A stretch of 64,000 nt of DNA from Capra hircus. Taxonomy: Eukaryota > Chordata > Mammalia > Artiodactyla > Bovidae. Shown here piece after piece: positions 33,878-44,898 of this stretch (position 1 is its first letter; each line of letters begins with the position of its first letter). A program made the translations under genes and the position numbers. Below the pieces are notes generated by a model. The model ran no database searches, was not told the origin of the DNA, and worked only from the letters and a program-made list of their open reading frames with translations. The stretch is from the NCBI RefSeq assembly GCF_001704415.2, contig NW_017189517.1:6087167-6151166 (forward strand). Direction: 5' to 3'.

Positions 33878-33937
33878 TTCTGTGATTCATGGGGTTGCAA
33901 AGAGTCAGACACGACTGAGCGACTGAACTGAACTGAA
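33878..33937 (+). mobile_element. 60-bp BovB 3' tail in the L1 5' UTR
   Basis: Only the last BovB bases are present ('gattcatggggttgcaaaga' through 'gactgaactgaactgaa'). A 5-bp AATAG occurs on both sides, too short to be sure of a TSD. It post-dates the L1. Confidence 0.75.
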
Positions 33938-35330
33938 TAGTAGGCTATAAAAATGAAAATTAAAGGAGTAACAAAAGACTTAAAAGTTAAAAAAAATTAA
34001 TTAAAAAATGATAATAGTAAAATATATCTAGGACTTTCTCTGGTGGTGTTGTGGGCAGTGTAGGTTCAGTTCATTTTCAGATAGTTCTTTGATCTGGCTT
34101 ACACTTCTCAAGATCTATAGGCCTCTTTCTATTTAGTTACTGGTAACTGCAGAGTTTTATTCTATTGCACCTGTCACTTCCAAAGTGGTTCCCTCTGTTT
34201 ATTTTAGCTTCTTCTGTGTGCTAGCCTCTTCAGTGTCTAATTTCCACCCTGACACAAGGGGGCAGTGGTGGTCACATTTTTTTTTTTAGGCTCACTTGTT
34301 CAGTCGTGCTGTGGGGAGGGAGGAACACTGCAAACAATATCACTGGCATCTGTGGAGAGTGCTCCCAGTGTCTCAGCCACACTGGGTTTGCACCTGCTCA
34401 CAGCTTGTGTGCTTTCCCAGTCTACACTGCTCAAGCTCTAGATTGCTCTTCCAGAAACTGTCTGAGGTGGGCCCTGGGTTGAGGGCACTTCCCAGATCTA
34501 AGCCACTCAGGTTCAGGTTTTCGGGTACTCTACAAAGGCACAGATTTGATTGGGCCTGTGTTTTGTGCTCTTCCCCAGTCTGAGCAGCTCAGGTGACCAG
34601 GTGCTTGGTGAGCACAGTCACCCCCAGTTGGGGCTGTGACTTACTGCCTCCCTTATCCCTGTCGCTTGGTTTTCTGGGTGTACAACTGGCACACCTTCTC
34701 AGGTGTGCCATGCATCTCTTCTGGGGAACTGATCTCTGGCTACAACCCTCCCGGCGGATGTCGACCATCCAGAATCCCAAGGAGTCTTGGTTAGCAACGA
34801 AGCCTACTTGAGGTTTGGTAGAGGATGTCTCTCTGGCTCCTCGATTGCCCACTTCCAGCTCTGGCTGCCCTCACCTGCCTGTCTTTGGTGGGGGATGCAG
34901 CTGGCTAGCTCTGCTCAGTCCTTCATTCTGTGAGCGGGCCTGGTGGTGTCTTAGGTTAGGGCTTTTTGTGGGATAGCTATCCCACAATCTGGTTTGCTAT
35001 CTCTAGTTAGTTCCCTCAGATTGCCCTTGGGGGCATTCAGGCCTGGTCCTTACCCTAAGCAATGCAGCCTGCGCCTCCCTGTCCAGTCCATGCTTACTAG
35101 TAGCGGATGTGAGCGTCTGTGCTGTTTCTCTGCTAGGAGTTGCCTTTAGGCATGTAATCTGTGGGTTTTAATAATTTATTTATTTTTCCTCCCAGTTATG
35201 TTGCCCTCTGAGGTTCCAAGGATCACCACAGACTTGCCGGTGAGAGTGTTTCCTGGTATTTGGAAACTTCTCGCTTCTTAAAGACTCTCTTCCTGGGACG
35301 GATCTCCGTCCCTCCCTCTTTTGTCTCTCT

Positions 35331-35416
35331 CTCTCTCTTTTTAATTTATTTATTTTAATTGGAGACTAATTACTTTACAATATAGTATTGGTTTTCCCAT
35401 ACATCAACATGAATCC
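35331..35416 (-). mobile_element. 85-bp L1 3' tail inserted in the L1 5' UTR
   Basis: Minus-strand L1 3' UTR ('attactttacaatatagtat' through 'catcaacatgaatc') lies in the 5' UTR of the large L1. TTTTGTCTCT occurs at 35319-35328 and 35419-35428 as a probable TSD. Confidence 0.8.
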
Positions 35417-35618
35417 TTTTTTGTCTCTTTTTTTAATCTTTTATATTTTTTCCTACCTCCTTTCGAAGACAATGGGCTGCCTTTCTGGGAACCTGATGTC
35501 CTCTGCCAGCATTCAGAAGTCATTTGGTGGAATTTTCTCAGCTTTCAAATGTTCAATGAATTTGTGAGGGAGAAAGTGGTTTCCTCATCCTATTCCTCCA
35601 CTGTCTTAGGACCGCCAC

Positions 35619-35758
35619 CTGAAATCTAACCTTGAATCAACCCCCTAAGTCACTTTAGGATCTAAGACACACCAATTCTTCTGTTTTTGTCCCCCTTGAA
35701 TAGAATGAGGTGATTAAAGGGAGTGTGCATTCAACCAGTTCCTTTCAAGTTCTAAAAT
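35619..35758 (+). mobile_element. MIR relic, 3' part
   Basis: It continues the MIR begun at 27048: 'ctaagtcactttaggatcta', 'aatagaatgaggtgattaaa' and 'tttcaagttctaaaattc' match the MIR core and 3' region in order. Confidence 0.75.
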
Positions 35759-35796
35759 TCATTTTTTTTTAGACTTTCAAATTTACAGAGCAGGTT

Positions 35797-35857
35797 GGTA
35801 GTTTACAAAAGGCTCCATATACATTATATCATTGATATTCACAACAACTTTGTAAGA
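35797..35857 (-). mobile_element. MIR relic, first part, split by BovB
   Basis: 'tatatcattgatattcacaacaa' is a MIR 3' region in minus orientation. It breaks at GTAAGA, and MIR wording resumes at 40583 with ATAAGA. Confidence 0.65.
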
Positions 35858-36920
35858 TCAGTTCTGTTCAGTTCAGTCACTCAGTCATGTCCAACTATTT
35901 GCAACCCCATGAAATGCAGCATGCCAGGCTTCCTTGTCCATCACAAACTCCCAGAGTTTACTCAAACTCATCTCCATTGAGTCTGTGATATCATCCAACC
36001 AGCTCATCCTCTGTCATCCCCTTCTCCTCCTGCCTTCAATCTTTCTCAGCATCAGGGTCTTTTCCAGTGAGTCAGTTCTTCACATCAGGTGGCCAAAATG
36101 TTCGAGCTTCAGCTTCAGTTCAGTCCTTCCAATGAATATTCAGGGTTGATTTCTTTTAGGATTGACTGTTTCAATCCCCTTTTAGTCCAAGGGACTCTCA
36201 AGAGTCTTCTCCAACACCACAGTTCAAAATCATCAATTCTTTGGCGCTCAGCTTTCTTTATAATCCAACACTCAAATCCATTCATGACTATTGGAAAAAC
36301 CATAAATTTGACTAGACGAAGTTTTGTCAGCAAAGCAATGTCTCTGCTTTTCAATATGCCGTCTAGGCTTGTCATAACTTTTCTTCCAAGGAACAAACAT
36401 CTTTTAATTTCATGGCTATAGTGTCCATCTGCAGTGATTTTGTAGCCCAACGAAAGAAAGTCTCACACTGTTTTCTTTTTTTCCCCATCTATTTGTCATG
36501 AAGTGATGGGGTCAGATGACATGATTTTCATTCCTTGAATGTTGAGTTTTAAGCCAGCTTCTTCTCTCTCCTCTTTCACTTTCATCAAGAGGCTCTTCAC
36601 TTACTCTTCACTTTCTTTCATAAGGGTGATGTCATCTGCATGTCTGAGATTATTGATATTTCTTCCAGAAACCTTGATTCAAGCTTGTGCTTCATCCAGC
36701 CTGGCATTTCACATAATGTACTCTGCACAGAAGTTAAATAAGTGGGTGACAATATACAACTTTGATGTACTCCTTTCCCAATTTAGAACCAGTCAGTTGT
36801 TCCATGTCCAGTTCTAGATGTTGCTTCTTAATCTCCATTTCTTGAAGAATGTTCCAGTTTCTTGTGGTCCACACATTCAAAGGCTTTGATGTAGTCAATA
36901 AAGCAGAAGTAGATGTTTCC
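35858..36920 (-). mobile_element. BovB (antisense), 3' part
   Basis: A minus-strand BovB from the 'cagttctgttcagttcagtc' tail to 'gcagaagtagatgtttcc', where a sense BovB is inserted. A 111-codon minus frame (36115-36450) is its C-terminus. The Y-A-D-D region near 36630 reads 'tgtcatctgcatgtctgag', so the motif is now H-A-D-D. Confidence 0.87.
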
Positions 36921-39900
36921 CAGAGGAGCCACCTGGCACCCTAAGCCAGGGGCGGCAACCGGGAGGAGCAACCCCACGTCCAAGGAGCAGTGGCTGCCTG
37001 GGCTCAAGAGGGCCTAGAGGAGCCATCTCACGTTGAAGGTCAGGAACAGCAGCAGTGAGGAGACACCCCTCATCCAAGGTAATGAGCAGTGGCTGAGCCT
37101 GGCTGGAGCAGCCATGAAGAGATACCCCAAGCCCAAGGTAAGAGAAACCCAAGTAAGATGGTAAGTGTTGCAAGAGGGCATCAGAGGGCAGACACACTGA
37201 AACCATACTCACAGAAAACTAATCAATCTAATCACACTAGGACCACAGCCTTGTCTAACTCAATGAAACTAAGCCATGCCCATGGAGTAACCCAAGATGG
37301 GAGGGTCATGGTGGAGAGGTCTGACAGAATGCGGTCCACTGGAGAAGGGAATGGCAAACCACTTCAGTATTCTTGCCTTGAGAACCCCATGAACAGTATG
37401 AAAAGGCAAAATGATAGGATACTGAAAGAGGAACTCCCCAGGTCAGTAGGTGCCCAATATGCTACTGGACATCAGTGGAGAAATAACTAGAAAGAATGAA
37501 GGGATGGAGCCAAAGCAAAAACAATACCCAGCTGTGGATGTGAGTGGTGATAGAAGCAAGGTCCAATGCTATAAAGAGCAATATTGCATAGGAACCTGGA
37601 ATGTCAGGTCCATGAATCAAGGCAAATTGGAAGTGGTCAAACAGGAGATAGCAAGAGTGAACGTCGACATTCTAGGTATCAGCGAACTAAAATGGACTGA
37701 ATGGGTGAATTTAAGTCAGATGACCATTATATCTACTACTGCGGACAGGAATCCCTCAGAAGAAATGGAGTAGTCATCATGGTCAACAAAAGAGTCTGAA
37801 ATGTAGTACTTGGATGCAAACTCAAAAACGACAGAATGATCTCTGTTCGTCTCCAAGGCAAACCATTCAATATCACAGTAATCCAAGTCTATGCCCCAAC
37901 CAGCAATGCTGAAGAAGCTGAAGTTGAACGGTTCTATGAAGACCTACAAGACCTTTTAGAACTAACACCCAAAAAAGATGTCCTTTTCATTATAGGGGAC
38001 TGGAATGCAAAAGTAGTAAGTCAAGAAACACCTGGGGTAACAGGCAAATTTGGCCTTGGAATGCGGCATGAAGCAGGGCAAAGACTAATAGAATTTTGCC
38101 AAGAAAATGCACTGGTCATAGCAAACACCCTCTTCCAACAACACAAGAGAAGACTCTACACATGGATCACCAGATGGTCAACACCAAAATCAGACTGATT
38201 ATATTCTTTTCAGTCAAAGATGGAGAAGCTTTATACAGTCAACAAAAACAAGACTAGGAGCTGACTGTGGCTCAGATCATGAACTCCTTATTGCCAAATT
38301 CAGACTCAAATTGAAGAAAGTAGGGAAAACTGCTAGACCATTAAGATTTGACATAAATCAAATCCCTTATGATTATACAGTGGAAGTGAGAAATAGATTT
38401 AAGGGCCTAGATCTGATGGATAGAGTGCCTGATGAACTATGGAATGAGGTTCATGACATTGTAAAGGAGACAGGAATAAAGACCATCCCCATGGAAAAAA
38501 AATGCAAAAAACCAAAATGGCTGTCTGGAGAGGCCTTACAAATAGCTGTGAAAAGAAGAGAAGTGAAAAGGAAAGGAGAAAAGGAAAGATAAAAGCATCT
38601 GGATGCAGAGTTCCAAAGAATAGCAAGGAGAGATAAGAAAGCCTTCTTCACTGATCAATGCAAAGAAATAGAGGAAAACAACAGAAGGAAAGGCTAGAGA
38701 TCGCTTCAAGAAAATTAGAGATACCATGGGAACATTTCATGCACAGATGAGCTCAATAAAGGACTGAAATGGTACGGACCTAACAGAAGCAGAAGATATT
38801 AAGAAGAGGTGGCAAGAATACACAGAAGAACTGTACAAAAAAGATCTTCATGACCCAGATAATCACGATGGTGTGATCGCTCATCTAGAGCCAGACATTC
38901 TCGAATGTGAAGTCAAGTGGGCCTTAGAAAGCATCACTATGAACAAAGCTAGTGGAGGTGATGGCATTCCAGTTGAGCTATTTCAAATCCTGAATGATCA
39001 TGCTGTGAAAGTGCTGCACTCAATATGCCAGCAAATTTGGAAAACTCAGCAGTGGCCACAGGAAGGGAAAAGGTCAGTTTTCATTCCAACCCTAAGAAAG
39101 GCATTGCCAAAGAATGCTCAAACTACCGCACAATTGCACTCATCTCACATGCTAGTAAAGTAATGCTCAAAATTCTCCAAGCCAAGCTTCAGCAATATGT
39201 GAACCGTGAACTTCCTGATGTTCAAGCTGGTTTTAGAAAAGGCAGAGGAACCAGAGATCAAATTGCCAACATCCACTGGATCATGGAGAAAGCAAGAGAA
39301 TTCCAGAAAAACATCTACTTCTCCTTTATTGACTATGCCAAAGACTTTGACTGTGTGGATCACAATAAACTGTGGAAAATTCTGAAAGAGATGGGAATAC
39401 CAGACCACCTGACCTGCCTCTTAAGAAATCTGTATGCAGGTCAGGAAGCAACAGTGAGAACTGGACATGGAACAACAGACTGGTTCCAAATAGGAAAAGG
39501 AGTACGTCAAGGCTGTATATTGTCACCCTGCTTATTTAACTTCTATGCAGAGTACATCATGAGAAACACTGGACTGGAAGAAACACAAGCTGGAATCAAG
39601 ACTGTCGGGAAAAATATCAATAACCTCAGATATGCAGATGACACCACCCTTATGACAGAAAGTGAAGAGGAACTAAAAAGCCTCTTGAAGAAAGTGAAAG
39701 AAGTGAGTGAAAAAGTTGGCTTAAAGCTCAACATTCAGAAAACGAAGATCATGGCATCCGGTCCCATCACTTCATGGGAAATAGATGGGGAAACAGTGAA
39801 AACAGTGTCAGACTTTATTTTTTTGGGCTCCAAAATCACTGCAGATGGTGACTGCAGCCATGAAATTAAAAGACGCTTACTCCTTGGAAGAAAGGTTATG

Positions 39901-40408
39901 ACCAACCTAGATAGCATATTCAAAAGCAGAAACATTACTTTGCCAACAAAGGTCCGTCTAGTCAAGGCTATGGTTTTTCCTGCGGTCATGTATGGATGTG
40001 AGAGTTGGACTGTGAAGAAGGCTGAGCGCCAAAGAATTGATGCTTCTATACTGTGGTGTTGGAGAAGACTCTTGGGAGTCCCTTGGACTGCAAGGAGATC
40101 CAACCAGTCCATTCTGAAGGAGCTGAGCCCTGTGATTTCTTTGGAAGGAATGATGCTAAAGCTGAAGTTCCAGTACTTTGGCCACCTCATGCGAAGAGTT
40201 GACTCATTGGAAAAGACTCATGCTGGGAGGGACTGGGGGCAGGAGGAGAAGGGGACAACAGAGGATGAGATGGCTGGATGGCATCACTGACTCGATGGAC
40301 GTGAATCTGAGTGAACTCCAGGAGTTGGTGATGGACAGGGAGGCCTGGCGTGCTGCGATTCATGGGGTCGCAAAGAGTCGGACACGACTGAGTGACTGAA
40401 CTGAACTG
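36921..40408 (+). mobile_element. BovB, near-full-length sense copy
   Basis: This is the longest BovB here (about 3.5 kb): GC-richer 5' region (36921-37140), endonuclease and RT coding region, and a 3' end closing in 'gactgaactgaactgag'. It lies inside an antisense BovB, with target copies AGATGTTTCC (36911-36920) and AGATGTTTTTCC (40409-40420). BovB is an RTE-clade LINE known for patchy spread among vertebrates; its 3' end mobilises BovA and Bov-tA. Confidence 0.92.
37450..40385 (+). pseudogene. BovB ORF2 pseudogene (AP endonuclease-reverse transcriptase)
   Basis: Domains in order: endonuclease N-part with G-T-W-N-V-R and I-S-E-L-K (about 37570-37700); endonuclease core with G-D-W-N-A-K (about 37996); RT with F-I-D-Y-A (about 39325) and Y-A-D-D at 39631-39642; a C-terminal region with the H-L-M-R-R segment. 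The longest open piece is 39025-40290 (421 codons). Lesions against the other copies and my memory of the consensus: one base lost near 37699, CGA to TGA at 37797, two bases lost near 38163, TAT to TAA near 38590, one base lost near 39095, two bases lost near 40217. Confidence 0.9.
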
Positions 40409-40580
40409 AGATGTTTTTCCTGGAATTCTATTGCCTTTTTGATGATCCAAGAGATGCTGACAATTTGATCTCTCATTCCTCTGCCTTTCCTAATTCCAGC
40501 TTGAACATCTGCTAGTTCTCAGTTCACATACTGTTGAAGCCTTACTTGGAGAATTGTGAACATTACTTTACTAGCATGTT
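40409..40580 (-). mobile_element. BovB (antisense), 5' remainder
   Basis: 'gatgatccaagagatgctga' through 'ttactttactagcatgtt' continues the BovB interrupted at 36920 in the same minus orientation. Confidence 0.85.
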
Positions 40581-40582
40581 AA

Positions 40583-40685
40583 ATAAGAGTTATTATCTCC
40601 ATCTATAGATGATGAAATCAAAGCTTGGAGAGATTAACACATTCGTTCAAAACCATCCTGCTACTATGTTCCAAATTCAAATTTC
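40583..40685 (-). mobile_element. MIR relic, second part
   Basis: 'agttattatctccatctata' and 'tggagagattaacacattcg' are MIR core wording in minus orientation. They complete the MIR begun at 35797. Confidence 0.68.
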
Positions 40686-41122
40686 CTCACATTAAATGCA
40701 GTGCTGTTTCAAACATAGTACACTGACTCCCCAATACTATTTATCCTCAAGTACAAAGTATCTCTCAAAAGTCAGATTTTTGTATGACACACATATGGTA
40801 AGGCAATAAAGTAGTAAAGGATTTCATGGGACTGGATATGATCTTTGCTATTAAAAAATAAAACAGTTTGACTATGAGCTACAAGTTCATATTGTTCTTT
40901 CAAAGTCCTCTAGCCAATGATCAATAGGAACACACCATAGTTAAACAACTAGGATTTACCATTCATTGCAGTGAAAGGCAACACACACCATAGGAACTGT
41001 GGAACACCTCAGTAAGAAGATAACAGAAGGGATTGTTAGAGGATTTGGGTTTATATAGGATGATTGGGGAAAAGTGTCAAAGAAGCAGTTTTGTTCTGAA
41101 TCAGATGCTATCAGTAAGTGGG
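40686..41122. other. Unassigned stretch
   Basis: No repeat or exon is recognised. Confidence 0.4.
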
Positions 41123-41308
41123 GTTGTTGTTGTTGTTCAGTCACTCAGTCATGTAGACTTTTTGCAACACCATAGACTGTATCATGCCAGGCCCCTCTGC
41201 CCTTCACTATCTCCTGGAGTTTTCTCAAACTCATGTCCATTGAGTTGGTGATGCCATCCAACGATCTCATCTTCTCTCACCTCCTTCTCCTCCTGCCCTC
41301 AATCTTTC
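41123..41308 (-). mobile_element. BovA-type copy with (GTT)n tail
   Basis: Minus-strand BovB 3'-end sequence starting with a (GTT)5 tail and the 'cagtcactcagtcatg' end. It is interrupted at 'caatctttcc' by a Bov-tA; a short remainder may follow at about 41505. Confidence 0.82.
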
Positions 41309-41504
41309 CTCCCTGGTGGTCAGATGGTGAAGAATCTGCCTGCAATGCAGGAGACACGGGTTTGATCCCTAGGTCGGAAAGATCCTCTGGAGAAGGGAAT
41401 GGCTACTTACTCCAGTATTCTTGCCTGGAAAATTCCACAGACAGAAGAGCCTAGTAGGCTAGAGTACATAGGGATGCACAGGGTTGCACACGCCTGAAGC
41501 AACT
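41309..41504 (+). mobile_element. Bov-tA SINE inside the BovA
   Basis: 'ctccctggtggtcagatggt' through 'cctgaagcaacttagcac' is a full plus-strand Bov-tA. The following 'tcaggctttggg' resembles the BovA continuation 'tcagggtctttt'. Confidence 0.82.
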
Positions 41505-41964
41505 TAGCACTCAGGCTTTGGGACGCCAGTCTAAAAAAAGGTAAAGCTGTAACAGGTAAAGAAACAACAGTAGCATTAGCCAGGATAGAGAAATATGTGA
41601 TCATTTTTTATAATTTGCACAGTGCCCAACTTTGTGTACATTCAGATGCGATTACGGAGTGGACTTGTTTTTTCCCTAATCCATCATGGTCACAGAGGGA
41701 CCTTGTATGATGATGTTCTGTGAATGTGTTTATGTTTAACAAGAGAATACCAAGCTATGAGTGCCAGACGAGCTTGTAGAAACACTCAGGCAGAGCTCCT
41801 GAATGTCAGAGGCACCTGATCTCTTTTTCAAACCCACTTAACCATTGTATTGTTTGGCCTTGCTGGTGATGGAGGAGGGAGAATCTTAGAGAGAAAAAGA
41901 GAAAGAGTCTATTCTTTCTGAGAAAACACTTTTTCAATCACTACTTCTATGGCAAATAGTACAC
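41505..41964. other. Unassigned stretch
   Basis: No gene is seen. Apart from a few possible BovA bases at the left edge, nothing is recognised. Confidence 0.38.
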
Positions 41965-42535
41965 AAAGTTAAAACATAAAGAAGAGACTGGGAGAAAATA
42001 ATTGCAATGTGTATAATAGAAAATATAAAGCTAACATATAAATAAAAAAAAAAGCAAATAACCCAATTGAAAAAGGCAGTGAACAAAGATAGGGGTATGA
42101 GATTAAGAGATATAAAATACTTGGTACAAAATAGATAAGCAACAAGGTGATACTGCATAGCCCAAGGAAATATAGCTATCTCTTTGTAATAGGTTTAAAT
42201 GTAGCATAATCTATAAAAGTATTGAATCAAAGAAAAAGAAAGAAAGAAAGGGAGGAAGGAAGGAATGGTGGACATAAATAAGCAATTCCCTGAATTGCTT
42301 GATTGCATAAAAACAGATATTCAACTTCACTATTCAAGAGGTAAGTATAAATTAAAACAAAAGGGCAATTTGCTTCCATCTGATTGACAAAAAAAAAAAG
42401 GAAACTGGCGTAAAAGGAGGAAATGCTCTCACACTGTTGGTTAGGAGAATACAAAGTACAATTAGTTTGCAGGATATTTTAGCAATTCCTGCCAAACTTT
42501 AATATGCACATTATACTTTTAGGAAGTTTTACTAT
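41965..42535 (+). mobile_element. Old L1 relics (two fragments interleaved)
   Basis: Bases 41965-42080 and 42265-42535 match the late ORF2 region of an old L1 ('acccaattgaaaaaggcagtg', 'ctctcacactgttggttagg'). Bases about 42085-42225 resemble an L1 3' UTR end ('aaatagataagcaacaaggtg'). An A/G-rich GAAA/GGAA tract lies at 42230-42262. Confidence 0.65.
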
Positions 42536-42540
42536 AGATA

Positions 42541-42768
42541 AGGGGCTTCCCAGATGCTGCTAGTGGTAAAGAACCCTCCTGTCAATGAAGGAGACAGAAG
42601 ACTCAGAATGGATCCCTGGATTGGGAAAATCTCCTGAAGGAGGGTGTGGCAACCCACTCCAGTATCCTAGCCTATAGAATTCCATGGACAGAGGAGCCTG
42701 GTGGGCTACTGTCCATAGGGTTGTGAAGAGTCAGACATGACTAAAGCAACTGAAAAACAGCAACAAAT
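42541..42768 (+). mobile_element. Bov-tA SINE, diverged
   Basis: A full plus-strand copy with a small insertion in the head ('gacagaagactcagaatgga'). It ends 'gactaaagcaactgaaaaac' plus a CAACAA tail. Confidence 0.85.
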
Positions 42769-42818
42769 GTCTGTTAAACTGCTTCAGAAAATTAAAATAA
42801 TTAGATGGGTCTATGAAA

Positions 42819-43064
42819 CCAGTACTTTGGCCACGTCATGCGAAGAGTTGACTCATTGGAAAAGACTCTGACGCTGGGAGGGATTGGGGGCAGGAGGAGA
42901 AGCGGCGACAGAGGATGAGATGGCTGGATGGCATCACCAACTCGATGCACATGCATTTGAGTGAACTCCAGGAGTCGATGATGCACAGGGAGGCCTGGCG
43001 TGCTGCAATTCATGGGGTCGCAAAGAGTCGGACACGACTGAGCGACTGAACTGAACTGAACTGA
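42819..43064 (+). mobile_element. BovA-type copy, young
   Basis: The last 245 bp of BovB, from 'agtactttggccacgtcatg' to a (CTGAA)n tail, with many CpG sites still intact. That suggests a recent insertion. GTCTAT occurs at 42809-42814 and 43068-43073 as a possible TSD. Confidence 0.85.
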
Positions 43065-43069
43065 TATGT

Positions 43070-44470
43070 CTATTTCAAAGTCTAAAAGATGATGCTGTGA
43101 AAGTGTTGTACTCAATATGCCAGCAAATTTGAAAAACTCAGTAGTAGCCACAGAACTGGAAAAGGTCAGTTTTCATTCTAATCCTGAAGAAAGGCAACGT
43201 CAAAGAATGTCCAAACTACTACACAATTGCACTCATCTCACATGCTAGCAAAGAAATACTCAAAATTCTCCAAGCGAGGTTTCAACAGTACATGAACTGA
43301 GAATTTCCAGATGTTCAAGCTGGATTTAGAAAAGGCAGAGGAACCAGAGATCAAATTGCCAATGTCTGCTGGATCATAGAAAAAGCAAGAGTTCTGGAAA
43401 AACATCTACTTCTACTTTATTGACTACATCAAAGCCTTTGTGTGGATCACAAGAAACTGTGGAACATTCTTCAAGAGCAGACCACCTTACCTGCCCCTTG
43501 AGAAATCTGTATGCAGGTCAAGAAACACCAGTTAGAACTGGACATGAAACAATGGACTAATTCCAAATTGGGAAAGGAATACATCAAGGCTGTATAGACT
43601 TCTATGCAGAGTACATCATGAGAAACACTGGGCTGGAGGAAGCACAAGCTGGAATCAAGATTGCCCAGAGAAATATCAATAATTTCATATATGCAGATGA
43701 CACCACCCTTATGGCAGAAAGTGAATAGGAACTGAAGAGCCTCTTGATGAAAGTGAAAAAGGAGAGTGAAAAAGTTGGCTTAAAACTCAACATCCAAAAA
43801 ATTAAGATCATGGCATATGGTCCCATCACTTCATGGCAAATAGATGGGGAAACAATGAAAACAGTGAGAGACTTTCTTTTCTGGGGCTCCAAAATCACTG
43901 CAGATGGTGACTGCAGCCATGAAATTAAAAGACTCTTGATCCTAGGAAGAAAAGCTATGACAAACCTAGACAGCATATTAAAAAGCAGAGATGTTACTTT
44001 GCCGACAAAAGTCTGTCTAGTTAAAGCTATGGTTTTTCCAGTAGTCATGTATGGATGTGAAAGTTGGACCATAAAGAAAGCTTAGCACCAAAAATTTGAT
44101 AATTTTGAACTGTGGTGTTGGAGAAGACTTGAGAGTCCCTTGGACTTCAAGGAGATCAAACCCGTCAGTCCTAAAAGAAATCAGTCCTGAATATTCATTG
44201 GAAGGACTGTTCCTGAAGCTGAAGCTCCAATACTTTGGCCACCTGATGTGAAGAAGAGACTCATTTGAAAAGACCCTAATGCTGGGAAAGATTGAAGGCT
44301 GGAGGAGAAGAGGCTGACAGAGGATGAGATGGTTGGATGGTATCACCGACTCAATGGGCATGAGTTTGAGCAAGCTCCAGGAGTTTGTGATGGACAGGGA
44401 AGCCTGGTGTGCTGCATTCCGTGGGATCGCAGAGTCGGACATGACTGAGCAACTGCAAATAACTTAACTG
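43070..44470 (+). mobile_element. BovB 3' 1.4 kb
   Basis: Plus-strand BovB from the 'gatgatgctgtgaaagtg' region through RT to the 3' end 'catgactgagcaactgc'. Near 43690 the RT site reads 'atatatgcagatgacaccac', so Y-A-D-D is kept. A 113-codon piece (43744-44085) is open, but the copy has many indels and a deletion just after 43590. The tail lacks the CTGAA repeats of young copies. Confidence 0.88.
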
Positions 44471-44686
44471 ATATGGCATATAGTAGAATGAATCAAAGAT
44501 ACAGAACAAGAAAAGTAACTTACTAAATAATATTTAGCATCTCATTTTGATTAAAATATTTATATATACATAACATTTACATATATGTGTATCCTACATA
44601 CATATGAAATATGCATGTATATACTTAAATAAATATACAACTTTCTATATATGAACATACCAATTATAAACTGTTTGCTCTAAAGA
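44471..44686. other. AT-rich unassigned gap
   Basis: TATA/ACATAT-rich sequence with no recognised element. Confidence 0.4.
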
Positions 44687-44898
44687 CTTCCCTGGTGGCT
44701 CAGACGGTAAAGCATTTGCCTACAATGTGGGAGACCCAGGTTCCATCCTTGGGTAGGGAAGATCCCCTGGAGAAGGAAATGGCAATCCACTCCAGTACTC
44801 TTGCCTGGAAAGTCCCATGGATGGGGGAGCCTGGTAGGCTACAATCCATCGGGTCGCAAAGAGTCATACAGGACTGAGTGACTTCATTTTTTTTTCTC
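44687..44898 (+). mobile_element. Bov-tA SINE
   Basis: A full plus-strand copy from 'cttccctggtggctcagacg' to 'ggactgagtgacttcatttt'. A perfect 9-bp TSD, CTCTAAAGA, is at 44678-44686 and 44899-44907. Confidence 0.93.

Larger units (their letters stand above)
27586..35618 (-). mobile_element. L1_BT, 5'-complete copy of about 8 kb
   Basis: The 5' terminus is at 35618 (minus strand 'gcggtcctaagacagtggag'), and the 3' UTR ends near 27590 in an A-rich tail. In between are a long 5' UTR, ORF1 and ORF2 in the normal L1 order. Both ORFs are disabled. With its probable transduced flank it splits a MIR and has a 14-bp TSD (27082-27095 and 35619-35632). Two later insertions lie in the 5' UTR (BovB tail near 33878, L1 tail near 35331). 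Confidence 0.9.
32861..35618 (-). promoter_or_regulatory. L1 5' UTR with presumed internal promoter
   Basis: About 2.7 kb lie between ORF1 and the 5' terminus. L1 5' UTRs carry an internal Pol II promoter; position alone supports that role here. Short plus- and minus-frame openings are not genes. A three-unit tandem repeat lies at 33268-33700. Confidence 0.6.

Noticed and set aside
34296..34852. Overlapping plus and minus frames in GC-richer DNA as a possible exon
   Set aside because: The region lies within the 5' UTR of the large L1.
39025..40290. 421-codon open frame as a possible host gene
   Set aside because: It is the RT part of BovB, with Y-A-D-D, and upstream domains are broken by stops and frameshifts.
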